Positions 8,326 through 16,342 are shown, counted from the stretch's first letter. The stretch: 29,710 bases of DNA from Prado023 sp036375875 (GCA_036375875.1 DASVBK010000238.1:1-29710); one strand, 5' to 3'. Numbers and translations: made by a program. Notes: a model not told the origin generated them from the sequence alone.

Positions 8326-9888
8326 GTGAACCACGCCACGACCCCCGACGAGGCCGCACGCACCCTCCGGGTGCACGCCCTGTTCCGGATGCCCGAGCTC
8401 GTCGGCAGCGTCCCAGGCCTGGCCGGCACGACGATCGAGACCGGGGTCGCCTCGGTCGAGGTCGCGCCCGCCGTGGAGCTCCGTGCGGTCTACCACGACA
8501 CCGCCGACCTGCGGCTGACCCGTTGGGGTGCGGCGCTGCGGCGCCGGGAGGGCGGGCCCGACGAGGGCTGGCACCTCACGCTGCCGGCCGAGGGGTCGAC
8601 CGCGGGGACCCCCGACGAGCTGGTCCTGCCGCTGGCGGCGGGCGGCGTGGGCGAGGTGCCGGCTGAGTTCGCCGATGTCGTGACCGCGCTGGCGCGGCGC
8701 GAGCCGCTCGTGCCGGTCGTCTCCCTGGCGACGCACCGCACGACCCATGTGCTGCGCAACACCCTGGGTGACGTGCTCGGGGAGCTGGTCGACGACGTCG
8801 TGTCGATCATGGACGGCGACGTGGTGGCCGGACGCTTCCGCGAGCTGACGCTGACGCCAGCGCCCGTGGTCGGCGAGTCCCGCGGCGGCGCGAGGCTGGA
8901 CGCGGTCGTGGCCGTGCTCGGCGCGCACGGCGCGATGCCGACGAGCGCCAGCCGGGCCAGCACGGCGCTGGGCCCCGCGGCCCTCGGCGATCCGGACGTG
9001 CCCGAGCCGCAGTCGGTCACCCCCGACGAGCCGGCCGGGGACGCGGTGCACGCCCACCTGGTGACGCACGTGCGCCGGTTCCTGCTGCAGGACATGCGGG
9101 TGCGGCGCGACCTGCCGGACTCGGTGCACCAGATGCGGGTGGCCGCCCGGCGGCTGCGCAGCGGGCTGCGGGTCTTCCGGCCGCTGGTGGACGAGGAGTG
9201 GAGCCGGCACCTGCGCGACGAGCTGGGCTGGGCCGCCTCCGAGCTGGGCCTGAGCCGCGACTCCGAGGTGCTGCTGGCCCGGCTCGACGCGCACGCCGAC
9301 GAGCTCGGCGAGCTCGATGCACGGCTGATCCACGAGCACGTCGACCCGATGATGCAGGCCAAGGCGGAGGCCGGTCGGGCCGAGGCCCTCGAGGCGATGC
9401 GCTCGGAGCGGCACCTGGCCCTGCTCGACGCCCTCGTCGACGCCGCGAACCACCCACGCCTGACCGAGGCCGCCGAGGCACCGGCGCGCGAGGCGCTCCC
9501 GCCGTTGTTCGGCAAGGCGTGGCGCAAGCTCGCCAAGGAGGTCAAGGCCCTCACGCTGCACGGGCCGGCCGAGGAGTGGCACGAGACCCGCATCACGGCC
9601 AAGCGCGCGCGCTACGCCGCCGAGGCGCTCGTCCCGGTCTTCGGCGCCCCCGCCAAGGGCTTGGCCTCGGCGCTGAGCAACGTGACCGAGCAGCTCGGCG
9701 AGCACCAGGACGCCTCGATCGCCCAGGAGACCTGCCGCGCGCTGGCAGCCGAGTTCGACGGCCCCACCGGCTTCGCGCTGGGCCTGCTGCACGCCTACGA
9801 GGGCGAGCAGGAGCTGGTGGCGCGGGTGCGGCTGCAGGAGCAGTGGCCCGCGGTGCGTGACCTCGCCAAGCGGACCACGCTCGGCTGA
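8326..9888 (+). CDS. CYTH-CHAD domain protein, probable polyphosphate-binding
   Basis: 520 residues from GTG 8326, preceded by GAGAGG. Residues about 12-200 form a CYTH (triphosphate tunnel) domain recognised by YHDTADLRLTRWGAALRRREGG and GWHLTLP; residues about 235-520 form a CHAD alpha-helical domain with VHQMRVAARRLRS (His268) and WHETRITAKRARYAAE (His419), the basic and histidine-rich helices that bind polyphosphate in this family. Oddity: the CYTH domain lacks its defining N-terminal ExExK motif (the position reads RVHALF) and the later acidic strand is also weakened (RELTLTP). Triphosphatase activity is thus doubtful and a polyP-binding or granule-associated role is more likely. Placement between ppk and mutT1 fits. 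Confidence 0.92.
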   Translation: MNHATTPDEAARTLRVHALFRMPELVGSVPGLAGTTIETGVASVEVAPAVELRAVYHDTADLRLTRWGAALRRREGGPDEGWHLTLPAEGSTAGTPDELVLPLAAGGVGEVPAEFADVVTALARREPLVPVVSLATHRTTHVLRNTLGDVLGELVDDVVSIMDGDVVAGRFRELTLTPAPVVGESRGGARLDAVVAVLGAHGAMPTSASRASTALGPAALGDPDVPEPQSVTPDEPAGDAVHAHLVTHVRRFLLQDMRVRRDLPDSVHQMRVAARRLRSGLRVFRPLVDEEWSRHLRDELGWAASELGLSRDSEVLLARLDAHADELGELDARLIHEHVDPMMQAKAEAGRAEALEAMRSERHLALLDALVDAANHPRLTEAAEAPAREALPPLFGKAWRKLAKEVKALTLHGPAEEWHETRITAKRARYAAEALVPVFGAPAKGLASALSNVTEQLGEHQDASIAQETCRALAAEFDGPTGFALGLLHAYEGEQELVARVRLQEQWPAVRDLAKRTTLG

Positions 9889-9905
9889 GGGAGGGTGTCG
9901 ACCGC

Positions 9906-10844
9906 ATGCCCAGCAGTGCGCGCGAGGTGATCCGCGCCGCCGGCGTCGTGCTCACGCGCGGGTTCGGCAAGGACCTCGAGGTGGCCGTGATCCACCGTCG
10001 GCGCCGCCGGGACTGGTCGCTGCCCAAGGGCAAGTTCGAGCCCGGCGAGCACGCCCTCGAGGCGGCCGTGCGGGAATGCCTCGAGGAGACCGGCTACCAC
10101 GCCGTGCTCGACGTGCCGCTGCCCACCCAGCACTACCGGGTGGACACCACCCCGAAGGTGGTCGAGTACTGGCGGGCCTCGATCGTCGACGGCGAGTTCA
10201 GCGAGAACAAGGAGGTGGACCGGCTGCGCTGGATGCGGCCGCGGGACGCCGCGAAGCTCATGACCTACCCGCGCGACGCCGAGCTCATCGCGCTGGCCGC
10301 CCGGACCCCCCCGACGATCCCGTTCCTGCTGCTGCGCCACACCAGCGCCGAGAAGCGCGCCGACTGGGCGCGGCGCACGGGCCGCGAGCGCGACGACCCG
10401 GCCCGCGGCCTGCTGGAGCGCGGGGAGTGGGAGGCACGTCGGCTCATCCCGCTGCTGCGCGCCTACGGCATCCGGCACCTGCACTCCTCGGACGCCGAGC
10501 GCTGCCTGGCCTCGCTGCGCCCAGCTGCCGCCGCGCTGGGGGCCGGCATCCGGCTCGAGCCGTCCATCGCCGAGGACCAGTTCCTGGCCGATCCCGATCC
10601 GGGGGTGGCGCGCACCATCGAGCTGTTCAACCAGCCGTGGCCGATCGTGCTGTGCTCGCACCGCCCCGTCATCCCCACCCAGCTGGCTGCGCTGCACGCT
10701 GCCGCCGGCGGCCCGACGTTCCAGCACCGCGTGGCACCGGGCAGCTTCTTCGCGTTCCACCGCACGTGGGTGAACCGGCCGGTCGACCTCACCGTCCGGG
10801 TCGCCGCGGCGATGCACCACGACCTGCCACCCGCGCACGACTGA
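9906..10844 (+). CDS. mutT1: MutT1-type Nudix hydrolase with histidine phosphatase domain
   Basis: 312 residues combining two domains. Residues about 5-130 are a Nudix hydrolase with a complete Nudix box: Gly42, Glu48, REcLEETGY at 56-64. Residues about 138-300 resemble a histidine phosphatase, with LLLRHTS (Arg144, His145) and a second His at LCSHRP (His252). Mycobacterial MutT1 has the same architecture and lies beside ppk; it acts on 8-oxo-GTP/dGTP and on dinucleoside polyphosphates. Expected role here is nucleotide-pool sanitation and removal of Ap4A-like compounds. ATG 9906 follows GGGAGGGTG; the gene starts 17 bases after the CYTH-CHAD stop, so the three genes from ppk onward are likely co-transcribed. 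Confidence 0.9.
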   Translation: MPSSAREVIRAAGVVLTRGFGKDLEVAVIHRRRRRDWSLPKGKFEPGEHALEAAVRECLEETGYHAVLDVPLPTQHYRVDTTPKVVEYWRASIVDGEFSENKEVDRLRWMRPRDAAKLMTYPRDAELIALAARTPPTIPFLLLRHTSAEKRADWARRTGRERDDPARGLLERGEWEARRLIPLLRAYGIRHLHSSDAERCLASLRPAAAALGAGIRLEPSIAEDQFLADPDPGVARTIELFNQPWPIVLCSHRPVIPTQLAALHAAAGGPTFQHRVAPGSFFAFHRTWVNRPVDLTVRVAAAMHHDLPPAHD

Positions 10845-10849
10845 GGGCC

Positions 10850-10870
10850 GCCCGCCGACGGCGAGCGGGC
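10850..10870 (+). terminator. Hairpin after mutT1
   Basis: GCCCGC (10850-10855) pairs with GCGGGC (10865-10870), starting 5 bases after the mutT1 stop. There is no T-run, common in high-GC actinomycetes, so termination is inferred from position only. Confidence 0.4.
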
Positions 10871-10935
10871 CCGCCGACGGCGAGCAGGCGTGGCTGACGG
10901 CGAGCAGGCGTGGCTGACGGCGGGGTGGGCCGCCC
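10857..10935. repeat. 19-20 bp tandem repeats between mutT1 and pstB
   Basis: Four units beginning GACGGCG start at 10857, 10876, 10896 and 10916. Units two and three are identical 20-mers (GACGGCGAGCAGGCGTGGCT); the first and last are diverged. The array fills most of the 107-bp convergent gap. No gene is seen here. Confidence 0.85.
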
Positions 10936-10951
10936 GCGGAAGCGGCGCGGC

Positions 10952-11731
10952 TCAGCCGAAGCGGCCTGAGATGTAGTCCTCGGTCGCCTGCTGCTGGGGC
11001 TTGGAGAAGATGTCGGAGGTGGAGCCCATCTCCACGAGCCGGCCAGGCTGGCCGACGCCGGCCAGGTTGAAGAACGCCGTGGTGTCCGAGACGCGACCCG
11101 CCTGCTGCATGTTGTGGGTGACGATCACGATCGTGTACTGCTCGACGAGCTCGCGGATGAGGTCCTCGATGGCCAGCGTCGAGATCGGGTCCAGCGCCGA
11201 GCAGGGCTCGTCCATGAGCAGCACCTGCGGCTTCACCGCGATCGCACGGGCGATGCACAGTCGCTGCTGCTGGCCGCCGGACAACCCGGAGCCGGGCCGG
11301 TCGAGGCGGTCCTTGACCTCCTCCCAGAGGTTGGCCCCGCGCAGCGACTCCTCCACGATCGCCTCGGCGTCCGACTTCGACATCCGGCCACCGGCCAGGC
11401 GCACGCCGGCCAGCACGTTCTCCGCGATGGACATGGTCGGGAACGGGTTGGGCCGCTGGAAGACCATGCCGATGGTGCGCCGCACGTTCACCGGGTCGAC
11501 GCCCTCGCCGTAGATGTCCTCGTCGTCGAGCAGCACGTGGCCCTCGACCCGCGCCCCGGGGATCACCTCGTGCATCCGGTTGATCGTGCGCAGCACGGTC
11601 GACTTGCCGCAGCCCGAGGGCCCGATGAACGCTGTGACGGCGTTCTTCTGCACCTTCAGCCCGACGCCCTCGACGGCCTTGAAGCTGCCGTAGTAGATGT
11701 CGACGTCCTTCAGCTCGATGGACTTGCTCAT
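10952..11731 (-). CDS. pstB: Phosphate ABC transporter ATP-binding protein
   Basis: Cytoplasmic ATPase of the high-affinity Pst phosphate importer; 259 residues. Walker A GPSGCGKST at 37-45, Q-loop near FQRPNPFP, signature LSGGQ at 150-154, Walker B LLMDEP at 171-176 followed by CSALDP. The stretch RTINRMHEVIPGARVEG and the FQRPNPFPTMSI block are typical of PstB rather than other ABC ATPases. ATG 11731 lies 10 bases after the pstA stop with no strong ribosome binding site, so translation is probably coupled. It is the last gene of the pstSCAB operon; no phoU follows, as mutT1 converges from the other side. Confidence 0.97.
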   Translation of the reverse strand: MSKSIELKDVDIYYGSFKAVEGVGLKVQKNAVTAFIGPSGCGKSTVLRTINRMHEVIPGARVEGHVLLDDEDIYGEGVDPVNVRRTIGMVFQRPNPFPTMSIAENVLAGVRLAGGRMSKSDAEAIVEESLRGANLWEEVKDRLDRPGSGLSGGQQQRLCIARAIAVKPQVLLMDEPCSALDPISTLAIEDLIRELVEQYTIVIVTHNMQQAGRVSDTTAFFNLAGVGQPGRLVEMGSTSDIFSKPQQQATEDYISGRFG

Positions 11732-11741
11732 GGGAGCGGGT

Positions 11742-12797
11742 TCACCCCTTCGGTGCGAAGCGCGCGGCGAGCAGCTTCGCGGTGATGTAGAAGAGCATGA
11801 TGATCGTGATCAGGACCAGCGCGCCGCCCCACGCGCGATCCACGGACGCGGGCGTGCCGCTGGTGATCTGGTCCCAGATGAACAGCGGCAACGAGGACTG
11901 CGGGCCCTGGAACGGATTGTTGTTGTAGCTCTGGGTCAGGAACGTGGTGAGCAGCAGCGGCGCGGTCTCGCCCGCGACGCGGGCGATCGCGAGCATCGCT
12001 CCGGTCACGATGCCGGCCAGCGCGGTGGGCAGCACCACCTTGATGACCGTCCGCCACTTCGGCACCCCCAGGGCGTAGGCGGCCTCGCGCAGGTCGTTGG
12101 GGACGATCCGCAACATCTCCTCGGTGGTGCGGATGATGACCGGCAGCATGAGGATCGCCAGCGCCAGGGCTGCGGCGAACCCGGAACGCTCCAGGCCCAG
12201 GCCCAGCACGAAGGCCGTGAAGATGAACAGGCCGGCGACGATGGAGGGGATGCCGGTCATCACATCGACGAAGAACGAGATCCAGCGCGCCAGCCGGCCG
12301 CGGCCGTACTCCACGAGGTAGATCGCGGCCAGGATGCCGATCGGCACCGCGAACGCCGCTGCGATGCCCACCTGCTGCAGCGTTCCCACGATGGCGTGGC
12401 CGACGCCGCCGCCCTCGGCTCGGGGGCTCACGTTGCGCATCGAGTAGGTGAGGAACGTCCAGCTCATCACCGTCAGGCCCTTGACGAGCACGGTGAACAG
12501 CACCGAGACCAGCGGCACGATCGCGGCGATGAAGGTCGAGTACACGAGCGTGGTGGCCAACCGGTCCACGGCGTGACGGCGGCCCTCGACGCGGAAGCTC
12601 CAGCCGCTCTGCAGCAGGATGAAGATGCCGCCGATGACCAGGGTGGTGCCGAACCAGCCGGCCAGGCCCGTCGTGACGTTGAGCGCGTAGCCCAGCGCGA
12701 TGGCCACGCCCAGCAGGACGGGCGTTGCCCAGCGGGGCAGCGTGCCGCCCGCCAACGTGGAGTGCGCGGGGGCCGCCTGGGTCACCGTGGTGGCCAT
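11742..12797 (-). CDS. pstA: Phosphate ABC transporter permease PstA
   Basis: Inner-membrane channel subunit of the Pst importer; 351 residues. The core has the permease pattern with YLVEYGRGRLARWISFFVDVMTGIPSIVAGLF, and the EAA-type loop AAYALGVPKWRTVIKVVLPTALAGIVTG that contacts PstB. Oddity: about 70 N-terminal residues with two extra hydrophobic segments (roughly 27-45 and 50-66) precede the usual first transmembrane helix near 80-105, making it longer than classical PstA of about 300 residues. The ATG lies one base after the pstC stop (TGACATG), indicating coupled translation. Confidence 0.95.
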   Translation of the reverse strand: MATTVTQAAPAHSTLAGGTLPRWATPVLLGVAIALGYALNVTTGLAGWFGTTLVIGGIFILLQSGWSFRVEGRRHAVDRLATTLVYSTFIAAIVPLVSVLFTVLVKGLTVMSWTFLTYSMRNVSPRAEGGGVGHAIVGTLQQVGIAAAFAVPIGILAAIYLVEYGRGRLARWISFFVDVMTGIPSIVAGLFIFTAFVLGLGLERSGFAAALALAILMLPVIIRTTEEMLRIVPNDLREAAYALGVPKWRTVIKVVLPTALAGIVTGAMLAIARVAGETAPLLLTTFLTQSYNNNPFQGPQSSLPLFIWDQITSGTPASVDRAWGGALVLITIIMLFYITAKLLAARFAPKG

Positions 12798-12798
12798 G

Positions 12799-13764
12799 TC
12801 AGTTGGCCCCCGAGAACTCGGCTCGGCGGGCGATGATCCAGCGGGCGATCATGTTCACCGTCAGGGTCAGGAAGAACAGCACCAGGCCGCTCGCGACGAG
12901 CGCTGACAGGCCGTTGCCGCCCGCCTCGTTCCACTTCAGCGCGATGTTCGCCGCGAAGGTGTTGCCGCCCGGCTCGGTGAGGTGCAGGTTGATGGTGAAG
13001 GCCGCCGAGAGGATGAGCGCCACGGCGATGGTCTCGCCCAGCGCGCGACCCAGGCCCAGCATCGCCGCCGAGATCATGCCCGGCTTGGCGAAGGGGAACA
13101 CGGCCATCTTCACCATCTCCCAGCGGGTCGCGCCGAGCGCGAGGGCGGCCTCCTTGTGGCCCGCGGGCACCTGCACGATCACCTCGCGGCTCACCGCCGC
13201 GACCGTGGGCAGGATCATGATCGCCAGCACGAGCGAGGCCAGGAAGAGGCTCTTGCCGTAGAGGTCCAGGGTGTTGCGGAAGACGACCGTCCAGCTCAGG
13301 TAGTCGTTCATCCAGACCTGGAGGCCCTGCGAGCCCGGCAGCAGCACCTGCAGACCCCAGAGGCCGAAGATGATCGAGGGCACGGCGGCCAGGAGGTCGG
13401 TGACGAACGCCAGCGAGCTGGCCAGGCGGCGCCCCGCGTAGAGCGAGATGAACAGCGCGATCCCGATGCCCACGGGCACCGCGAGGACCATCGCGATGAA
13501 CGACGCCACGAGCGTCCCGAAGGCCAGCGCGGCGATGCCGAAGGCGGGAGGGTTGGCGTCGGGCGCCCAGCCCTCGTACGTGAAGAAGTTGACGGTGTTG
13601 CTGGTCAACGAGGGGATCGAGCGCCAGATCAGGAAGGCCGCGATGGCGGCCATGATGACCAGCACCAGGGTGCCGGCCCCCTTCGAGAGCCCGCTGAAGA
13701 TGCGGTCCCCACGGCGGACGCTCGCACCGCTGATCGGCGAGGTGCTGGGGGCTGTCTCAGCCAT
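12799..13764 (-). CDS. pstC: Phosphate ABC transporter permease PstC
   Basis: Second channel subunit of the Pst importer; 321 residues, a usual length. A cytoplasmic N-terminus is followed by a first membrane segment (TLVLVIMAAIAAFLIW, about 31-47), a periplasmic stretch with FFTYEGWAPDANPPAFGI typical of PstC, and five further hydrophobic segments. The coupling loop reads EAALALGATRWEMVKMAVFPFAKPGM. AGGA lies a few bases before ATG 13764 on its strand. It is separated from pstS by 120 bases that contain a strong hairpin, while pstA follows after one base; pstC, pstA and pstB are thus a tightly coupled set expressed downstream of pstS. Confidence 0.96.
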   Translation of the reverse strand: MAETAPSTSPISGASVRRGDRIFSGLSKGAGTLVLVIMAAIAAFLIWRSIPSLTSNTVNFFTYEGWAPDANPPAFGIAALAFGTLVASFIAMVLAVPVGIGIALFISLYAGRRLASSLAFVTDLLAAVPSIIFGLWGLQVLLPGSQGLQVWMNDYLSWTVVFRNTLDLYGKSLFLASLVLAIMILPTVAAVSREVIVQVPAGHKEAALALGATRWEMVKMAVFPFAKPGMISAAMLGLGRALGETIAVALILSAAFTINLHLTEPGGNTFAANIALKWNEAGGNGLSALVASGLVLFFLTLTVNMIARWIIARRAEFSGAN

Positions 13765-13832
13765 CGCAGTCCTGCTTCCCCTCTCTGGGCATCCGCCGGG
13801 CCGCCACCGGGCAGCTGGCTTCGATCGACCAC

Positions 13833-13865
13833 GGGGCGGGCGGACCGCTCCGGCCCGCCCGCCCC
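13833..13865 (-). promoter_or_regulatory. Strong hairpin between pstS and pstC
   Basis: Perfect 11-bp arms GGGGCGGGCGG (13833-13843) and CCGCCCGCCCC (13855-13865), with an inner CCG/CGG pairing in the loop. It lies 19 bases after the pstS stop in the direction of transcription, without a T-run. The position fits a partial terminator or 3' mRNA-stabilising stem that would make pstS more abundant than pstCAB, a known need for periplasmic-type binding proteins; that role is inferred. Confidence 0.7.
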
Positions 13866-13884
13866 GCGATCATGGCACTGCTGG

Positions 13885-14979
13885 TCAGCTCAGCGCCTCG
13901 ACAGAGGCCTGGACCTTCGTGAGCAGCTCGCCGGTCACCGGCACGTAGCCGATGCCCTCGAGCAGGCCCTGGCCCTCGGCACTGGCCGTGTACTGCAGGA
14001 AGGGCTTGACGACGGCCAGCTGGTCGGCCGGCAGGCCCTTCGAGCAGGTGATCTCGTAGGTGACCAGCACGATGGGGTATGCCCCGGCCTTGGCGATGGT
14101 CGGGTCGAGCTTCAGGGCCAGGTCGTTGCCCTGGCCGACGACCGTGGCCTGCTCGATGGTCGTGGCCGCGTTGGCGGAGGTGGCCTCGACGGCACCGCCA
14201 CCGTTGTCGACCTGGGCCGCCTTGAGGTCGCCGTCGAGCACGAACGAGAGCTCCACGTAGCCGATCGAATTCGGCGTGGAGGTCAGCGCCGAGGCGACCC
14301 CGTCACTGCCCTTGGCCCCCTGGCCACCGGGCGCGGTCCACGCCTTGGCGACCTCGTAGGTCCAGACGTCGGAGGCGGTGGCTGCCAGGTAGCTGGTGAA
14401 GTTCTGGGTGGTGCCGGACTCGTCGCTGCGGTGGAACTGGGCGATGGCTGCGTCAGGCAGGGTCACGCCGCTGTTGAGCTCGGCGATCTTCGGGTCGTTC
14501 CACTTGGTGATCGAGCTGTTGAAGATGCCGGCGATGACCTCCGGGGTCAGCACGAGGCTGTCGACGCCCTCGACGTTGTAGGCCAGCGCGATCGCGCCGC
14601 CGACCATCGGGATGTTGATGGCCTGGCCGCCGGTGCAGCGGGCGTCGGCCTTGGTCTTCTCCTCCGGCTTCAGCGCGGCATCCGAGCCGGCGAACGCCGT
14701 CTGGTTGTTGATGAAGTCCTGGATGCCGGCGCCCGAGCCATTGGCCTGGTAGTCGATGGTGACGCCTGGGTTCTTCGTCTGGAAGGCGTTGATCCACTCG
14801 GCCATCGCGTTCTTCTGGGCCGAGGAGCCAGAGGCCTTGACGCTGCCCGAGAGGCTCGAGCCGCCGTCCGCGGCGCCGCCGGTGGCGCCGGTGTCGGTGG
14901 TGCCCTGGTCGCTGCACGCCGCGAGGGCCAGGACCAGCGCAGCCGACATGGCGGCGGTGGGGATGAGACGGTGCTTCAC
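13885..14979 (-). CDS. pstS: Phosphate-binding lipoprotein PstS
   Basis: Extracytoplasmic phosphate-binding subunit of the Pst importer. With GTG 14979 as start it has 364 residues; AGGAG sits 7 bases upstream, and the N-terminus VKHRLIP begins a proper signal peptide with lipobox LAAC, lipidated Cys22. The frame is open further upstream but that extension would put 28 non-signal residues before the signal sequence, so it was rejected. Binding-protein blocks: VKASGSSAQ near the mature start, YQANGSGAGI, FAGSDAAL, IAGIFNSSITKWNDPKI, and HRSDESGTTQNF, all typical phosphate-contact regions. First gene of pstSCAB; a PHO-box-like repeat lies upstream. Confidence 0.97.
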   Translation of the reverse strand: MKHRLIPTAAMSAALVLALAACSDQGTTDTGATGGAADGGSSLSGSVKASGSSAQKNAMAEWINAFQTKNPGVTIDYQANGSGAGIQDFINNQTAFAGSDAALKPEEKTKADARCTGGQAINIPMVGGAIALAYNVEGVDSLVLTPEVIAGIFNSSITKWNDPKIAELNSGVTLPDAAIAQFHRSDESGTTQNFTSYLAATASDVWTYEVAKAWTAPGGQGAKGSDGVASALTSTPNSIGYVELSFVLDGDLKAAQVDNGGGAVEATSANAATTIEQATVVGQGNDLALKLDPTIAKAGAYPIVLVTYEITCSKGLPADQLAVVKPFLQYTASAEGQGLLEGIGYVPVTGELLTKVQASVEALS

Positions 14980-15026
14980 CGTGGTGCTCCTGTTGTTCGA
15001 GTGCGTTGGTGGGGTTGCCGCCGGCG

Positions 15027-15032
15027 ACGCTA
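15027..15032 (-). promoter_or_regulatory. Candidate -10 box for pstS
   Basis: TAGCGT on the minus strand, just downstream of the PHO-box-like repeats; gives a leader of about 40 bases before the pstS start. Confidence 0.45.
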
Positions 15033-15037
15033 GGTGG

Positions 15038-15081
15038 GCGATCCGAACCGTTGGGGGGAGCACGATGAACGCGCGGTGAAC
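15038..15081 (-). promoter_or_regulatory. PHO-box-like 11-bp direct repeats upstream of pstS
   Basis: Read on the minus strand from 15081, 11-bp units begin GTTCACC (15081-15075), GTTCATC (15070-15064), then a poor unit, then GTTCGGA (15048-15042). The first two match the known actinobacterial PhoP-binding direct repeat unit (G-T-T-C-A-C/T-C, 11-bp period) and sit just upstream of a -10 box and the pstS start. This supports PhoR-PhoP activation under phosphate limitation; binding is inferred. Confidence 0.75.
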
Positions 15082-15110
15082 TCACACCGACAAGTGGGCG
15101 GCGTCCTGCG

Positions 15111-15139
15111 GGGCAAGCGGCGCAAAACGCCCGGTGCCC
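15111..15139 (-). terminator. Imperfect hairpin after HMG-CoA-lyase-like gene
   Basis: GGGCA (15111-15115) pairs with TGCCC (15135-15139), with an inner GGCG/CGCC stem. It begins 5 bases beyond the stop of the upstream gene on the minus strand and may separate it from the pst promoter. No T-run after the stem. Confidence 0.4.
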
Positions 15140-15143
15140 GGCC

Positions 15144-16109
15144 TCAGCCGGCGACGGTGGCGGGGAAGGCGCCCGCTCGGGGAAGGTACGCAGGCAGGTC
15201 ACGCTCGAGCAGCGCGCCGAGCCAGCGGCTGGCGGCGATCGCGGCGTCGAGGTCGACGCCGGTGTCGTAGCCGCTGCGGTGCAGGGCGTAGACGAGGTCC
15301 TCGGTGGCGATGTTGCCGGTGGCCCGCGGGGCGAAGGGGCACCCGCCGATGCCGCCGAGGCTCGCGTCGAGCACCCCCACGCCCGCGTCCGCGGCAGCCA
15401 GCGCGTTCGCGTATCCGGTGTTGCGGGTGTTGTGGAAGTGCGCGCGCAGCCGCAGGTCACCGATGAGCTCGCGGGCCGCGGCAACCCGGACGCCCACGTC
15501 GTGGGGCACCGCCACCCCGATGGTGTCGGCGATGGCGACCTCGGTCACCCCGGTCTCGGCCACCGCTGCGACGACCCGGCGCAGCCGCTCCACCGGCACC
15601 TCGCCGGCGAACGGGCAGCCGAAGGCCACGGACAGGGTCACGGTCGGCTCGATGCCGGCGGCCAGGGCCAGCGGGGCCACCTCGGCCACCACGGCGATGG
15701 CGTCGGCGGTGGACATCCCCTGGTTGCGCTGGCTGAACTCGTCGGAGACGCCCACGACGCAGTTCACCTCGTCGACGCCGGCAGCAGCCGCCCGGTGGAA
15801 GCCGCGCGAGTTGAGCACCAGCCCGATCCAGGACGCAGGGCCGGTCACCGCGGCGCGCACGCCGGCGACGACGGCCTCGCCGTCGGCCATCTGCGGCACC
15901 AGCTTGGGGTTCACGAACGACGCGATCTCCGCGCGACGCAGGCCCGCTGCAGCTGCCCGCGCGACGAGCTCGACCTTCTGCTGGGTGCTCAGCCGGGCGC
16001 TGTCGTTCTGGAGGCCGTCACGCGCGCTGACCTCGACGAGCCCGATGCGGTCGCGCGCACTGGGCTCCACCGCGCTGCGGTCCACAGCGCCGGGTTCCAC
16101 CGTGCTCAC
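15144..16109 (-). CDS. Hydroxymethylglutaryl-CoA lyase
   Basis: Predicted to cleave 3-hydroxy-3-methylglutaryl-CoA to acetyl-CoA and acetoacetate, the last step of leucine catabolism; DRE-TIM metallolyase family. 321 residues from GTG 16109. Visible: EVSARDGLQND with Arg30 and Asp31, the metal-binding HFHNTRNTGYANA with His224 and His226, and GGIGGCPFAPRATGNIATEDLVY with the catalytic-loop Cys257. The first 20 residues contain a small internal repeat (VEPGAVDRS, VEPSARDR) and may be non-functional; a later start cannot be excluded. The GTG overlaps the stop of the upstream copper-chaperone-like gene by four bases. No other leucine-degradation gene is in the window, so a related hydroxyacyl-CoA substrate is possible. 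Confidence 0.88.
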   Translation of the reverse strand: MSTVEPGAVDRSAVEPSARDRIGLVEVSARDGLQNDSARLSTQQKVELVARAAAAGLRRAEIASFVNPKLVPQMADGEAVVAGVRAAVTGPASWIGLVLNSRGFHRAAAAGVDEVNCVVGVSDEFSQRNQGMSTADAIAVVAEVAPLALAAGIEPTVTLSVAFGCPFAGEVPVERLRRVVAAVAETGVTEVAIADTIGVAVPHDVGVRVAAARELIGDLRLRAHFHNTRNTGYANALAAADAGVGVLDASLGGIGGCPFAPRATGNIATEDLVYALHRSGYDTGVDLDAAIAASRWLGALLERDLPAYLPRAGAFPATVAG

Positions 16110-16309
16110 GCGAGCGCGTACCCCGCCTCGTCCACGGCCGCGGCGACCTGCTCGCGGGTGGGCGGCGGCTCGGCGGTCACGGTCACCAGGCCGGTCTCGA
16201 GGTCGACCTCGACGCCCTGCACGCCCTCGATCGCCGAGACCTCCTCGGTCACCGCCTTCACGCAGTGCCCACAGGTCATGCCGGTCACGGTCCAGGTGCT
16301 CGTCGCCAT
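16106..16309 (-). CDS. Heavy-metal-associated (CopZ-like) copper chaperone
   Basis: 67-residue soluble HMA domain. The metal site is GMTCGHC with Cys13 and Cys16, and the fold pattern continues VKAVTEEVSAIEGVQGVEVDLETGLVTV and ends with AAAVDEAGYAL. Such proteins carry Cu(I) to P-type ATPases or to a CsoR-type regulator; neither is present nearby. ATG 16309 is preceded on its strand by a weak GCAGG. The TGA overlaps the GTG of the HMG-CoA-lyase-like gene (GTGA), so the two are translated from one message despite having no obvious shared pathway. Divergent from a 62-aa Cys/His protein gene. Confidence 0.92.
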   Translation of the reverse strand: MATSTWTVTGMTCGHCVKAVTEEVSAIEGVQGVEVDLETGLVTVTAEPPPTREQVAAAVDEAGYALA

Positions 16310-16342
16310 GCCTGCAAGGGTATCCCCGACGCTGGAGACGCG

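Noticed and set aside
10857..10935. CRISPR array
   Set aside because: Units are 19-20 bp, directly adjacent with no spacers, and no cas genes are present.
14980..15063. Upstream start for PstS
   Set aside because: It would place 28 residues before the signal peptide and overlap the promoter and PHO-box region; GTG 14979 has a good ribosome binding site.
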